A stretch of DNA of 50,000 nucleotides from Owenia fusiformis (taxonomy: Eukaryota; Annelida; Polychaeta; Sabellida; Oweniidae). The notes below the pieces were generated by a model, which was not told the origin of the DNA, did no database searches, and saw only the letters and a program-made list of their open reading frames with translations. Position numbers and translations under genes: made by a program. The stretch covers positions 1 to 50,000 of the forward strand of contig CAIIXF020000018.1 of NCBI GenBank assembly GCA_903813345.2, written 5' to 3'. Shown here one piece after another: positions 1-11,870 of the stretch. How positions within the stretch are numbered: the first letter of the stretch is position 1; each line of letters opens with the position of its first letter.

Positions 1-73
1 TACAACATTTTCTAATGATCAATAGTTAAACAGTTTCATTAAAGAAAAAAAACATTTTGTTATTTACTTTTAG

Positions 74-3000
74 ACTACGTGGGATTCATAAAGAAAACGT
101 TGGTGTTGGCGAAAAGATATGACACGATTCAAAAACTGCGTTTAGAAATCCAACCAGTCACGAAAGGATCGAGTAGGTTTATTTAAGAATATATTATGAG
201 GACGCGGTAATAAAAGGTGCATTTATATGCACATTTTATCATTTCTGTAGTGGTACAAAACTCCTTTGTTTCCAGGTGCACAGGGTTATAAAATGGATTT
301 TCATTGAGGGATGAGATGATCGATCTGTTTACCTTATATATCTATCTTAATTTGTAAACGCGTGTATCAACAAATACAGTACGAATCGTACAATCACGCT
401 AGATGTAGCAACTAGCATGGCTTTGATAACTGTAGAATTGTGTAGTATAGGGGTTCATTTTCCATTCTTGTTTAACTGACACTTTCTTATCTGCCACTTG
501 GTGCTCTTCAGAAAGGAGATGGGGGTATCGAGATATGGTCGATTTATTTTTTCGCCAAATCGTCTATCTTGTCATAATGATATCATAATGTTCTAGGCAA
601 GAGGGTTAAGCTGTCGAAACTTGGCCGAACTTTACTTTGGGCAAGTAGGAAGCAGAAAATACTCAATATTCTTGAGGATACATTCCCCAATTGTATGCCA
701 GTAGATGACCTGGTCAGGTAAGATTCATTCATTTTTCCATGACGTTTTAGTCACCTTGCTAGCACTTGTCAAACGCCATCCCAGTCCCTTTTTCATTTAG
801 CGTTTGTACAGTGAACTAGAACTTGTATTATTCGATAATGTTGTAGCTTTATTGATACGAGTTCAATCGATTTACTAGTTTCTTTTCAGTTGGGACAGAG
901 CTTGTCTGGGTTTGTGTTGAAATGCATTTCAACATGAAGAATTACATCTTATATTGCCATTACTAATACTCATTTAAGCACCAACATTTTTGTCCACTTG
1001 TTTAATTATTCAAGATATTTTTCTCTTGCAATTCGAATTTATTTAACGACTTGCCGTTTTTGTACCTAGAGAGTTGAATTATGAGCGCAGTGATCTGATG
1101 ACGGTGGCAGTGTTATTGCGAGACTTGGTTGAAAGAGGTCTCATTAAGGAGATCGAGGCCGGCAAGTGGATGAGACTCCAGCGATCACAGAGAGGAGAAC
1201 AACATGGTAGAAAAAATTATTTCTACTTTGATTTTATTTTATGCACCGTACAATATCAATGATCAGTCAACGCATGGTCTGATTGAGAAGCATCGAGATT
1301 TAGTGAATTCCTTGTATCATTCGGTTGACTAGACACATGTGACCCCACGTGACGAATTCTCTCAGCCAAATTAAAGCTTCAAACTAGTTTTTAGTATCAA
1401 ATTAGCATGACCATCGTATCTTTGTTTTTATAATCTTGCAAATCGTATATATGAATTTATCATTTCAGAATTCAAAGTTGTCACAAATATTCCGATTCTG
1501 TCTGGACGAGAACAACCTACTGTTGCAATAGTGACAGTTTTCTTTTGTGAGAAGCTGGCAGTTGATGCCATGTTGTCTGGTAAAACTACATATGTTAAAT
1601 ACAAAATTGAAGGTAGGTCTGCACCGTTAAATTTAAAGTTAGGTAAACTTTTCGAGTGGAGCTCGAAAACAAGACAATATGGAATTCAGCGTTCAGCTTT
1701 TACAATGTATTTTGTCAAAAACTGAATTCTAAAAGTGAAATTAGCAGCTCGACGGGACACGTTAATTTAACATCATTAGCACACGTAGAAGGAATTTACA
1801 AGTATACAAATCATAAGTTTAAACAAATATTTATCAGTTGTAAAATATTTTTTAATTGCAATATACATGTATATACAGGGTGGGCCAAAAAAAACCAATA
1901 CCCAACTTCAAATCAGGATAAAAATAGTTACATTCAATATGGTACATAGACTTACATACCATTTTAAAGGTTATACAATTTCAAACAATTTTGTATATAA
2001 CACTATGTCATGAAATCAATAGTAAAGTTTTATTATACTTATTTGGGAGGCCGGGTCGCTATTTAAGGTCTCCAGATTTAAGGGAGAAAATAGTAAATCT
2101 GCGGAATTATGTTAATTTTTTATTTATAGAATATCATTCTTTTGTTAGGTGAATACATGCTTGGATACTGATATTTTCATCATTGTGTGACTAAATTTAT
2201 TGTTTATGAATTTCAGTGTTGTTTAATAACATTTTACACTTTATTTATTGAAACAATTTTCACAATTGCTCAATATACCCCTACCCCCTCCCCTATGCAT
2301 CAACAATAAGCTTCAAGTGGTAGCGCAATCTATCAATAACCTTATTGAGAGATTTCTGTTGCAATTCATTTCAACACTTTAGGATTCTGTTTCAGCACAT
2401 CAAAGCTGTTTATTGGATGCGTTTGATTGTACCATTTCCTCGAGATGGCTCCATGTATCGTAATCAAACAAATTACATGTAGCATCGGAGCTGTTGGGTG
2501 GCCAAGCATCGAGATCAATCAAATTGACACCTTGTTTGCAAAGGAATGCCAATGTCTCTTAAGATCTATGGTACGGGGCAATGTCTTTTTGGAAAATAAA
2601 ATCCTCGTCACATATACGTTTATTGTCTTTTAACAGACCCCCTTTGAGTTCTTATTGATAATAAACAACACTAAAATTCATAAACAATAAGTTTAGTCAC
2701 ACAATATGCAAATATACAAGCATTTATTCACCTAACAAAATGATATTCTATAAATAAAGAATTAACATTATTCTGCAGATTTACTATTTTCTCCATAAAA
2801 TCTGGATACCTTAAATACTGACCCGGCCTCCCAAATAAGCATATTAAAACTTTAATATTGATTTCATGACATAGTGTTATATACCAAATTGTTCTAAATT
2901 GGATAACCTTTAAAATGATATATAAATCAGTGTATCAAATTGAACATAGCTATTTTCAGTCTGATTTAAAGTTGGGTATTGTTTTTTTTGGCCCACCCTG

Positions 3001-4282
3001 TATGTATTATTGATTATCTCTGAGCTTTTGCTATAATCTAAACTTTTGGCCAGATAAAAGGGAGTTTTATATGTGTACAATAATTTTGGTGCGAACTATT
3101 CTTTGATCCAATTATACATAGAACGTAGTTATAATATACTAAGATGTGTCCAACTTTTGTTTTTTTGTTTTTCCTGGATATAGCATACATGTTTCCAAGA
3201 TTTTTACAATCCTAATTCTATATTCTCGTCCTACATGAAATATTCATGATTTATGCTATTAATGTCACAATTCATGTTTCATTTGTAGGTGAAGCCCAAG
3301 TTTATACAATTGGCACCATAGGAAACACGAAAGTGGTTTCAACGAAGTTACCAAGAATCGGAATGGCTCGAGGAGCCAAGATTTCTGCTGGCAACATGGT
3401 CACCAGACTTCTAGGTAAGTGACGTTTTTTGAGGTATAAGTTTTATCTATTTTCGTAAATGTTTCACAAGATATTATATACATACATAGATGTAGGTGAA
3501 TGTAGTATATTTGTGTCTTTACTTCAATTGATAAAAAACATACTAAGCACGATTTTTTAATTACGTTAAATACATGTAAAATCGAGGTGATCATCTTATT
3601 TTTCTTTTTAGGAACATTTGGAAAAGTAGAACACGTGTTTCTAGTAGGAGTTGGGGGTATGGTTGACAGTATCAATGCGGCTAATAACTCAAACATACAA
3701 TTGGGAGATGTGGTATTATCTTCTCCCGACCGTCGCTATCAGACGTATGTCCACTGTCCGAGTGTTTCTGTAAGCGAGAGGACGAAGCGGGCAACTTTCG
3801 ACACAAAGGGTTGGGGACCTACAAGCAGCGTCGTTAACCGCCTCCTTCGTAAATTATCAAAACAGGGGGATAACTCACACTGGCAGCACATTTTGGAGCA
3901 CACTCAACATGAATTACAGTGGGAGGAAATCCGATTTGTCAAACCTATAGTGAAAAATGTTCGCTTTGAATCAACCGATGACGACATAGAAGACAGAGCT
4001 CCGATCTGTCATTATGGACTTGTGGGCTCTGCCGTTAAAGAAGTGATGGCCGATAGAAATCTTCGTCAAGGCTTCGCAAAAGAAAATCATATTATAGCTT
4101 ATGATTACGAGTTTTCATCCGTTTTAGAATCCATCGAAGGAAATTGTATTAACAGCTACGTCATCATCCGGGGCATTTGTGACCGCTATGATGGCTCTAA
4201 GAGGAAAGACTGGCAACCGTATTCCTCCCTCACTGCAGCGGCGTGTATGAAACATGTAATCATGACAATGGAAAATGTATAA
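74..4282 (+). CDS. Winged-helix-like + nucleoside phosphorylase (PNP_UDP_1-type) domain protein, 5' partial
   Basis: Six exons join in phase: 74-172, 597-717, 1070-1206, 1469-1612, 3289-3414 and 3612-4282 (stop). This gives about 431 residues; the start lies left of the window. The first ~120 residues are basic and helical (LLRDLVERGLIKEIEAGKW) and look like a winged helix. The rest resembles the nucleoside phosphorylase/nucleosidase fold: the opening strand TVAIVTVFFCEKLAVDAML, the glycine turn VFLVGVGGMVDS followed by LGDVVLS, and the C-terminal signature VIIRGICDRYDG...WQPYSSLTAAA. This C-terminal form is the one seen in fungal NLR-type PNP domains and animal homologues. Family members cleave or phosphorolyse the N-glycosidic bond of nucleosides; the substrate here is unknown. 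No signal peptide or membrane segment is visible in the part present, so an intracellular protein is likely. Intron 4 carries a mariner-like foldback element. The domain call is firm, the winged-helix call moderate. Confidence 0.85.
1876..3000. mobile_element. Mariner-like foldback element with transposase remnant
   Basis: The element starts CAGGGTGGGCC and ends with the reverse complement GGCCCACCCTG; both ends abut a TA dinucleotide (1874-1875 and 3001-3002), the target duplication of Tc1/mariner elements. The inverted arms are very long, about 360 bp each (roughly 1876-2235 and 2648-3000), and similar but diverged. The ~410-bp centre encodes on the - strand (about 2410-2525) a degraded peptide containing WPPNSSDATCNLFDYDTW, resembling the WPPNSPD...DYxxW block near the third catalytic Asp of mariner-type transposases. 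Most of the transposase is missing, so it is non-autonomous. It lies in intron 4 of the phosphorylase-domain gene. Confidence 0.85.
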
Positions 4283-4836
4283 ATCATGACTTCAGGATCT
4301 TTCGAAAACTCGAGAGTGTAGACAGCACCTATTATTCTAACGAGAGGCACGATGAAGGGGAGTAATGACAATGGGACAATTGCTCGGAGAATTCACAATC
4401 AGATAATGTTTTTATATAAGACTTGATGCAGCTTAAGTCACATAATCTCACCAAAATGGTATGCAAACAAGGTGATATTAAGGTTGAAGCACTTACTACT
4501 AACAATATTGTTTAATAACCTAATATCGTGTTCGAAATTAGATTTGCGAGACGCATGAGCTCCTTGCATTTATCCATTTATGTACAGTTTTGTAGATACA
4601 ATTTTCAAAAGTGGAACAAATTTTGAAGACGTGGTCAAGTGGAAAGGTAGTAGTAGCAGTAGTATATGATTCTGTATACTAACTGACTATATACCTTTAT
4701 TAATTCAGTTACAAAAAAGTATATATGTCGAACATGTGTAAGTATTAAGCCTATCCCTCATAAAATGTCCTTAAAGTTTTTTATAAGTCACTGTTGATGG
4801 AAAATGAAGTTTTATGTTTTTCATGTAGATTAAACG

Positions 4837-4842
4837 AATAAA
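4837..4842 (+). terminator. Polyadenylation signal AATAAA of the phosphorylase-domain gene (likely)
   Basis: A canonical AATAAA lies 555 bp after the stop codon and is the best candidate in the 3' flank. The 4283-5061 interval otherwise holds 3' UTR-like AT-rich sequence and no recognisable gene. Confidence 0.45.
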
Positions 4843-5061
4843 TACATTATAATCAACAGGCGACATGTATGTTTGTAGGTACAGTATGTATCATTTTTTC
4901 AATCATATCAAAATCTGGAATTTATCGAAAAGTGAAAAATAAAAACAGTACAGAAATCGCATACAAAACAAGATTCCAAAAGTGCTACAAAAAGTGGACA
5001 ATGCATACTACAGAAGCGGTGCGGAAAGTGGTACTTTCCTTGAATTGTTTCAACTGTTTGC

Positions 5062-7894
5062 TTATGCCAATCTCATAAACAACTGATATAATGCGTTGAA
5101 GGAAAGCACGCAGACTGTTGTTAAAATGGAGAGATTTGAGGCTGACGCGTCACTCTTAGGTGGCCGTCCAAACGCCAACACTCTCACTGGTGAACCACTC
5201 CCGCCCTTTATCTTCATCGGTCCAACAAACAGTGTTGACCTATAGTGATGGATTTTATCAAGATTAACCATATTTTCTATATAGTAAATATTATCTGCGG
5301 CTAAGGCTCTTTGAGTCAAGTATGTTTCATCTCTCCAGGTTCTCACGCCTTCCACACTGTAAGAGTCGATGCCGACTCCAGATATGTTCATATTTTGGAC
5401 GATCCAATTTGCGGTATCAACGTGTATTCCAGGATACTTCACCGCAGCGCGATTTGAGACATTATTTGTGCCCATATATCTGGTCTTGTCGAAATAGTGT
5501 TGTCCCATTCCGGTGTGAAAGAGCAAGATAGAGAGAGGAGGGATTGTCCGTCTATTCTTTTTGTCCCACTCGATTAGGTCTTTAGGTAGGATCTCGTATG
5601 ATTGATCTCTCGCAACAGAGGCTGACACGTCGACCACAAAAGCCTGGAATGTGCGGAACATCATGATAAAATAGCAAAATATACAGACAGGCTATTTCAT
5701 CGACTAAATAAAGTAATGGGTCGGATACGTGTAAGGTTATATGAACCAGAGATTTTAAAAGTTTGCAAAGTTTGATATGAATATCATAGTTCAAATAAAT
5801 ATGTATAACGTTTGTAGCATCTTCGCACGCTCGGTGTTCACTGCGTTCCCAGCCTTTGGTATGTTGATCTTTTAAAATGAGGGTTGTTACCGGCCAGGTG
5901 TTTGTTTTATAAAGAAGGGGGGGGGGTTCAAGACAAATGGGAGTTCGCATGAGGCCGGCAAAACCCCTCTCACTATGCCCATGCTTCTAGAGTAGTAAAT
6001 GACTGTTGGCAATATCTTTGAAATGGTTCCAAAGATAAAAGTTTGGGGATTCATATCGGGTGATTTTTCGGCATGGAGCATGCTTTTTAAAATGAACATA
6101 GAATCGTGACCATTAGAAGTAATGAAACTTAGTAGAATAAAAGAACATTGAACAAGGTTTAATTGTGCGAAATATGATTTCAAATCCACCTTGGAATACG
6201 GAATTATTACGATTTGTTTGGAAGTTTGCAAAGTTTGATATGAATATCATAGTTCAAATAAATATGTATAACGTTTGTAGCATCTTCGCACGCTCGGTGT
6301 TCACTGCGTTCCCAGCCTTTGGTATGTTGATCTTTTAGAATGAGGGTTGTTACCGGCCAGGTGTTTGTTTTATAAAGAAGGGGGGGGGGTTCAAGACAAA
6401 TGGGAGTTCGCATGAGGCCGACAAAACCCCTCTCACTATGCCCATGCTTCTAGAGTAGTAAATGACTGTTGGCAATATCTTTGAAATGGTTCCAAAGATA
6501 AAAGTTTGGGGATTCATATCGGGTGATTTTTCGGCATGGAGCATGCTTTTTAAAATGAACATAGAATCGTGACCATTAGAAGTAATGAAACTTAGTAGAA
6601 TAAAAGAACATTGAACAAGGTTTAATTGTGCGAAATATGATTTCAAATCCACCTTGGAAGACGGAATTATTACGATTTGTTTGGGTTACCTTTTGTGGCT
6701 AATCCTGTATAGCCCACATTACCTGTGGTCAATGAAAGACAAAATAAACTTGGCCTTGTAATATCTATACCCCACGTACCTGTTGGATTAATCTCTCTGG
6801 GGGAATGTCCTCCATTCTCCATTTGCCTCTGGCAAAGTGACAAGGTGCGGCAAAATGCGTCCCGGTGTGTTCAGCAACATAAACCTCCCCGTCCTCGTAC
6901 CTTGAAGAAGAGAGGCAGAAGAGTTGCAAAGAAGTTAGGTAAATTATAGAATGGTGGTTGGCAAGAACTGTTTACCACGTTGTAGAAAGAGTTGGTTGGA
7001 AATAAGCCACGTCGCAAAAGAACTGTTTCAAGGTTTACCACGTTGTGAAGAGTTGGTTTGAAGTAAACCACACCGCAAGATAACTGTTTGAAAGTTTACC
7101 ACGTTGTACAAAGAGTCGATTGGAAGTAAACCACACCACAAAAGAACTGTTTCAAGGTTTACCACGTTCTAAAAAGAGTTGGTTGGAAATAAGCCATGTC
7201 GCAAAAGAAATGTTTGAAAGTTAAACATTCAAGGTTTAAAAGGAGTTAGTTGGGAGTCAACTATTAGTTTATTAGTAGCCAATTTATAAAACAATTGTTT
7301 GGAATTTAAAGGACACAGTAAAAGAGTTGTTTTGAAGTTCAACCGAACACATTGTAAAACGAGTTGTCTGGGCGCATATAACAACATTATGAACGAGAGA
7401 CAGGATATTAAATGGTTCTTTGGAAGTTAACTACATTGTTCCGATTTTTTCTGTTTGCCCTAAAAAGTCAATTGTAAACTTGAACTTACAAATAACTGAT
7501 TTATAGAACTGTCTAAATTTTGACCCCTCCCCTCAATTCTAGCGGCAATAAATGACCAAAGTAATCAAATTATATTTAAATTGAAATTTAATACCACGAT
7601 GTCTGACTTAATCTTAAAGATCCAGCCTTTGTTACACAAAAGAACAAACAAGAAATTAAAATTTTTAATCAGCCCATGTCCCCTGTCAGTATTGAGATAT
7701 ACATACCAATATCGGCTTGGATTTCTTCCCCTCTCCCCTCGGAACGTTACATTATGTTCATATCGTCCCCCTATTACTGCCCCGTTGCTCATTTCATGTG
7801 TCATATCTATCCAACGGTCCTTCGAGCTCGTAACCATAGAAATGAGGCATAAAAGAAATAAGCCAAGATATAAATTAATTTGACTCAAATTCAT
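5062..7894 (-). CDS. Secreted cyclase / kynurenine-formamidase-like protein with altered metal site
   Basis: Three exons on the - strand: 7894-7707, 6900-6780 and 5643-5062, phases matching at both junctions (strong donors GTATGT and GTACGT), giving 296 residues. The ATG at 7894 opens a signal peptide (MNLSQINLYLGLFLLCLISM). The cyclase family (PF04199) motif HxGTHxDxPxHF appears in exon 2 as HTGTHFAAPCHF (residues 74-85): both His are kept but the metal-ligand Asp is Ala80. Downstream, GVGIDSYSVEG is typical of the family. The later His...Glu ligand pair reads Gln214 and Glu226, with the expected 12-residue spacing. Two of five ligands are therefore changed. The C-terminus ends in a hydrophobic stretch (NLSILTTVCVLSFNALYQLF), consistent with a GPI signal. 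It is convergent with the upstream gene. A possible poly(A) signal (TTTATT on +, 4696-4701) would make the two 3' UTRs overlap. Confidence 0.88.
5761..6685. repeat. Recent 463-bp tandem duplication in cyclase intron 2
   Basis: Two adjacent copies (5761-6223 and 6224-6685) differ at only a handful of positions, for example GGCCGGCA versus GGCCGACA and a changed G-run length. It lies entirely in the intron between 5644 and 6779. The near identity marks a recent duplication, or an assembly artefact. Confidence 0.9.
6955..7340. repeat. Degenerate ~65-bp tandem repeat in cyclase intron 1
   Basis: About four to five diverged units built around AAGAACTGTTTCAAGGTTTA, ACCACGTTGT and AGAGTTGGTTGGAA. 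Left of exon 1 and right of exon 2 of the cyclase gene. No coding signal is seen in it; the rest of the intron up to 7706 is plain AT-rich sequence. Confidence 0.75.
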
Positions 7895-8335
7895 ATTCAA
7901 TATGTTAAAAGTCGCCTTTCTATAATTTGACTTTTTAGCTAATAATGCTGTCTTTAAACTGGAAACTCGTTGTGACTCTAAACTCCTAAATTGTGTTTGA
8001 TGAGATGTATCATTCACGGGTGTGATCAGGTTTAAATTGGTAAGTTTTATCAATTTAAATTATTTAGTAGCTGTTATCTAGAGTGCACTCTAGCTTTAAT
8101 CAGCATATAATCGAGTATCTACTTGTGTTTTAGGACTTGTGTTTTCCAATCATTTATTAATTATTATGAATACCAGGTAGCCCTATCTCTGATAAAGTAT
8201 CGTTCTATAAGCTATTCCCTTTCAATATCTGTAATGTGTATTTTAGTTTTTTTAGTGAGACAAAACTTGTCAGGTAATTATATAACACATGTCAGATGAC
8301 TCTCGATAGGAAGTTGCCATTACAGTCTCAGCTGT

Positions 8336-8425
8336 AGTGGCTAGCCCTAATGGCCCGGGGGTAAAGCATCGGTCTATGGGGAGGAAGATCTTATGTTCGA
8401 TTCCCGCATGGCATCAAATTTAGCA
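8336..8425 (+). mobile_element. tRNA-derived SINE head (body probably to ~8510)
   Basis: A box-A-like segment (TGGCCCGGGGGTAAAGC, from ~8353) is followed at about the right spacing by the box-B-like GTTCGATTCCC (~8396). This is the internal RNA polymerase III promoter layout of tRNA-derived SINEs. It does not fold as an intact tRNA gene: the acceptor stem has no matching 3' half. The next ~90 bp (ACTCCCGGACGAGCG, GTTGTTACACAC) may be the SINE body. The 8060-8335 stretch to its left shows nothing recognisable. Confidence 0.6.
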
Positions 8426-8616
8426 CACCCCCTTCCATGTCCAGTATCTGGCTTGTGACACTACTACTCCCGGACGAGCGTCCTCAGGGTTGTTACACAC
8501 ATAAGGAAATAGTGAATTTTCGTATTCCACGAACTTAGTTAATTCTTACCAATCGCAAAATGTTTGACTGCGCATTACAGAATAATTGATTCATCTACAT
8601 TCTTCAAATGTTATGT

Positions 8617-9465
8617 AAAGGTGATTATTGAATTTGCCTATCCGATGAATTTGTAAAGGAGATTCTTTGAATTTGCCTATCCGATAAATTTGTAAAGGTG
8701 ATTCTTGAATTTGCCTATACGATGAATTTGTAAAGGTGATTCTTGAATTTGCATATACGATGAATTTGTAAAGGTGATTCTTTGAATTTGCCTATCCGAT
8801 GAATTTGTAAAGGGGATTCTTGAATTTGCATATCCGATGAATTTGTAAAGGTGATTCTTTGAATTTGCCTATCCTATGAATTTGTAAAGGTGATTCTTGA
8901 ATTTGCCTATCCGATGAATTTGTAAAGGGGATTCTTGAATTTGCATATCCGATGAATTTGTAAAGGTGATTCTTTGAATTTGCCTATCCGATGAATTTGT
9001 AAAGGTGATTCTTGAATTTACCTATCCGATGAATTTGTCAAGGTGATTCTTTGAATTTGCCTATCCTATGAATTTGTAAAGGTGATTCTCGAATTTGCCT
9101 ATTCAATGAATTTGTAAAGGTGATTCTTGAATTTGCCTATCCGATGAATTTGTAAAGGTGATTCTTGAATTTGCATATCTGATGAATTTGTAAAGGTGAT
9201 TCTTTGAATTTGCCTATCCGATGAATTTGTAAAGGTTATTCTTGAATTTGCATATCTGATGAATTTGTAAAGGTGATTCTTTGAATTTGCTTATCCGATG
9301 AATTTGTAAAGGTGATTCTTTGAATTTGCCTATCCGATAAATTTGTAAAGGTGATTCTTGAATTTGCCTATACGATGAATTTGTAAAGGCGTTTCTTTGA
9401 ATTTGCCTATCCGATGAATTTGTAAAGGTGATTCTTTGAATTTGCCTATTCTATGAATTTGTAAT
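8617..9465. repeat. 38/39-bp minisatellite, ~22 copies
   Basis: The unit is GAATTTGTAAAGGTGATTCTT followed by GAATTTGCCTATCCGAT. Units alternate between 38 and 39 bp through an extra T, and occasionally carry A for C. Each unit contains two related half-repeats beginning GAATTTG. The frame visible on the - strand at its edge is an artefact of the repeat. Confidence 0.95.
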
Positions 9466-9529
9466 ATAAACGTTCTCTTCATATATAAGAGATTAGAACA
9501 AAATACAATTAAATGTATCAAAATGATAT

Positions 9530-9628
9530 TCAGAATATATTCTATGACAGAATATAATAGAATATAATTAAATAGAATAGAATATAATAGAATATAACAG
9601 AATATGAGAGAATATAATAGAATATAAG
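9530..9628. repeat. AGAATATAAT-type microsatellite, left block
   Basis: Runs of AGAATATAATAGAATATAAT with small variants. The same motif resumes at 11866, on the far side of the reverse-transcriptase element. Confidence 0.9.
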
Positions 9629-11865
9629 CAAAAATGCCAAAGGGAAGGGTGACTAAAAACTTTAAAGAAACCCAACAAGAAAAGCAAACTCTAAGTGTAA
9701 ATCTGTCATAAGAAAAGTAAACCCTAAAGTATATATCCCATGGCCCAAAACCATAATCTAACGTGAAAAGAAACAATGTCTAACATCCCCCTCCCCTCCA
9801 ATCGAGAACCAATATCACAATCCAGGACCAGAACACCAAGGGACATTTCATTCATACTGAAGTCATTACAATACATGTTGAAGAAAAATTGAAAAAATTG
9901 ATAGCCAATACTCATAACATCAAAAATAGTTGTAGATACTAGTACTCATAAAATGATGTGGGATAGATAAAATCCAGTCTCGAAGTCCATAGGCAATTCA
10001 AAGGGTCAACATCCGTTCGCAAAGCCGTCATCATTATCCATAAAACACAACAATTCACAATGGTCATCAGGAGAAAACTATGGCTGGTTTCGATCCCTAT
10101 TTCTCAACCATTAATGTCATAGCCGGGATCCACCTCAAAAGGTGCCAAGTGAAAAAATTGTGAGTTCATTGCCAATTTAATTATACCATTCCTACATCCT
10201 TCAGCATCTCAAGTGGTAAAACTTGAAATTTCGAAATTAATGACTTGTACTTTTCAGCAAAGCCCAGAAAGTATTTCTTAAGTTTTTTACAAGTATAACC
10301 TTGACCTAAAAGCTTGATCACTAAAATATGGTGTCTTGATTTGAAATCTAGATATTTTGAGCACGCCCTGCTATATCTATTAAGCTGGGATACATAAACC
10401 CCATATGCTGGGTTAAGTGGAATATTGCTATCCAAATGTGGAAAGTTAACTATGTCAAATTTAAATTCATCTCTTTTGTCATATAATTTACAATATATAC
10501 TATTGTCTGGTTCAATGTTAATAAGAAGATCAAGATAAGGTGCACTCATATCAGATTCATTAGTTTTTTCAATTCTAGCTCACTAGGATAATTATATCTC
10601 ACCTACAAAGTCTTTAAATTTTGGGTTGTCTAAACTCAACAAGTCATCAATATATCGATCTGTCTTATTAAATAACTTTGCAATATGAAATTTACTTTTA
10701 TCTTTCATCATCCTTTGTAAAAATTTATACTAAAACGAGAATAGAAAAAGATCTGCTAAAAGAGGAGCACAATCTGTACCCATTGGTATACCTACATTCT
10801 GACGTAAAACTGTACTTCCAAACTTAACAAATATATTATCAATAAGAAAGCCTAACACCTCACAGAATTGTACTGCAGTGAAAGAAATATATTTATCATA
10901 TTGTTCACTAGAAAAGAAAGCCCTATTTGAATTACAGTTAACATATTTAAATTTACAACCCATCATTGTCTTTTTAATGATTCCAAATATTTCATATTTT
11001 AACTTGTCATGAGGAATTGATGTGTAAAGTGTAGAAAAATCCCACGTTGAAATACATTTAACTTTTGAATAAATCGAGTCATTAAATTTTGATAAAAGAT
11101 CTTTGGAATTTTTAAGGATCCACATATGGCTAACCCCGGAATTTCTAAAAAAATAGCCTTACAATAAGCCTCCCTATTATTTTTAACAGCTTGAAAACAC
11201 CTTGTCAATAGTCCAGAAACTTTTTTAGTGGAACAGACTCTAGACCCAGCAATAAACCTAGCTTTATAAGGGGCTTTATGTAACTTTGGTGTCCAGTAAA
11301 TTTTGGGCAAATGTTCCTGTTTGTCTGTTGGTTTTATCTTATAATTATTCAAAAAATTTAGATGGTTCTTGACTATTTCCCTTTCATTAGAATTAACCTT
11401 AAAATATGTCTTATTTACAACATTATGATTTGAAATACCTAATTCAGCCATGATTATAGACAAATAAAACTTTTTACAAATCACTATTACATTATTAGCA
11501 GCTTTGTCTGCAGGGACCAATACAGACTTTTTATGGAATTCTTCCAAATATCCAATAACTTTTGGATCATCTAAAACTTTGCTGGTACTTTCAATATTTT
11601 GACTTTTAAGTTTCATTATTCTTCTATTTACGATATCCTTAATTTTAAGTACCCATTCATCTCATGCAGATTTATCAGCATGCTCTTTTTTCAACCAATC
11701 TCGAGCATATTTTTCAACTGCTTCAAAAATAATTTTTTATCATAACGCCATAAAATTGGATTGGATTCACGAAATTTATGGCCTTTCTTAATTAAATTTC
11801 TAAGTTTACTATCAGGTATTATGTCTAAGTTACCTGTTAAGACATGTTTATGGGGCTCATTTCTA
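9629..11865 (-). mobile_element. Degenerate Penelope-like reverse-transcriptase retroelement
   Basis: Fragments of one - strand reading frame, broken by frameshifts and stops, run from about 11865 to 10181. In order they show HVLTGNLDIIPDSKLRNLI (about 11690-11865), VLVPADKAANNVIVICKKFY (in 10999-11616), RT motif A TWDFSTLYTSIPHDKL and motif B GIPMGTDCAPLLADLFL (10730-11125), the catalytic motif C DRYIDDLLSL (~10630-10660) and the tail YLDLLIN...LYDKRDEFKFDIVNFPHLDSNIP (10181-10549). The VPADK and GIPMGT motifs resemble a Penelope-like RT family common in aquatic invertebrates; the exact clade is my inference. No GIY-YIG endonuclease is seen. The 9629-10160 segment is probably its 3' end. Identical microsatellite flanks both sides. 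Confidence 0.85.
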
Positions 11866-11870
11866 TGAAA
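10181..11870 (-). pseudogene. Broken reverse transcriptase ORF of the Penelope-like element
   Basis: The single ancestral coding region now lies in at least four frames. A frameshift near 11130-11145 falls in a homopolymeric A-run just before MWILKNSKDL, and stops interrupt the frame around 10550-10730, where the YIDD catalytic motif lies. All core RT motifs are still recognisable, so decay is moderate, but no functional enzyme could be made. Confidence 0.85.

Noticed and set aside
8336-8425. Functional tRNA gene
   Set aside because: Box A- and B-like elements are present, but no cloverleaf with a paired acceptor stem can be drawn; SINE head preferred.
8617-9465. CRISPR-like array
   Set aside because: Units are contiguous with no unique spacers, and the genome is eukaryotic; ordinary minisatellite.
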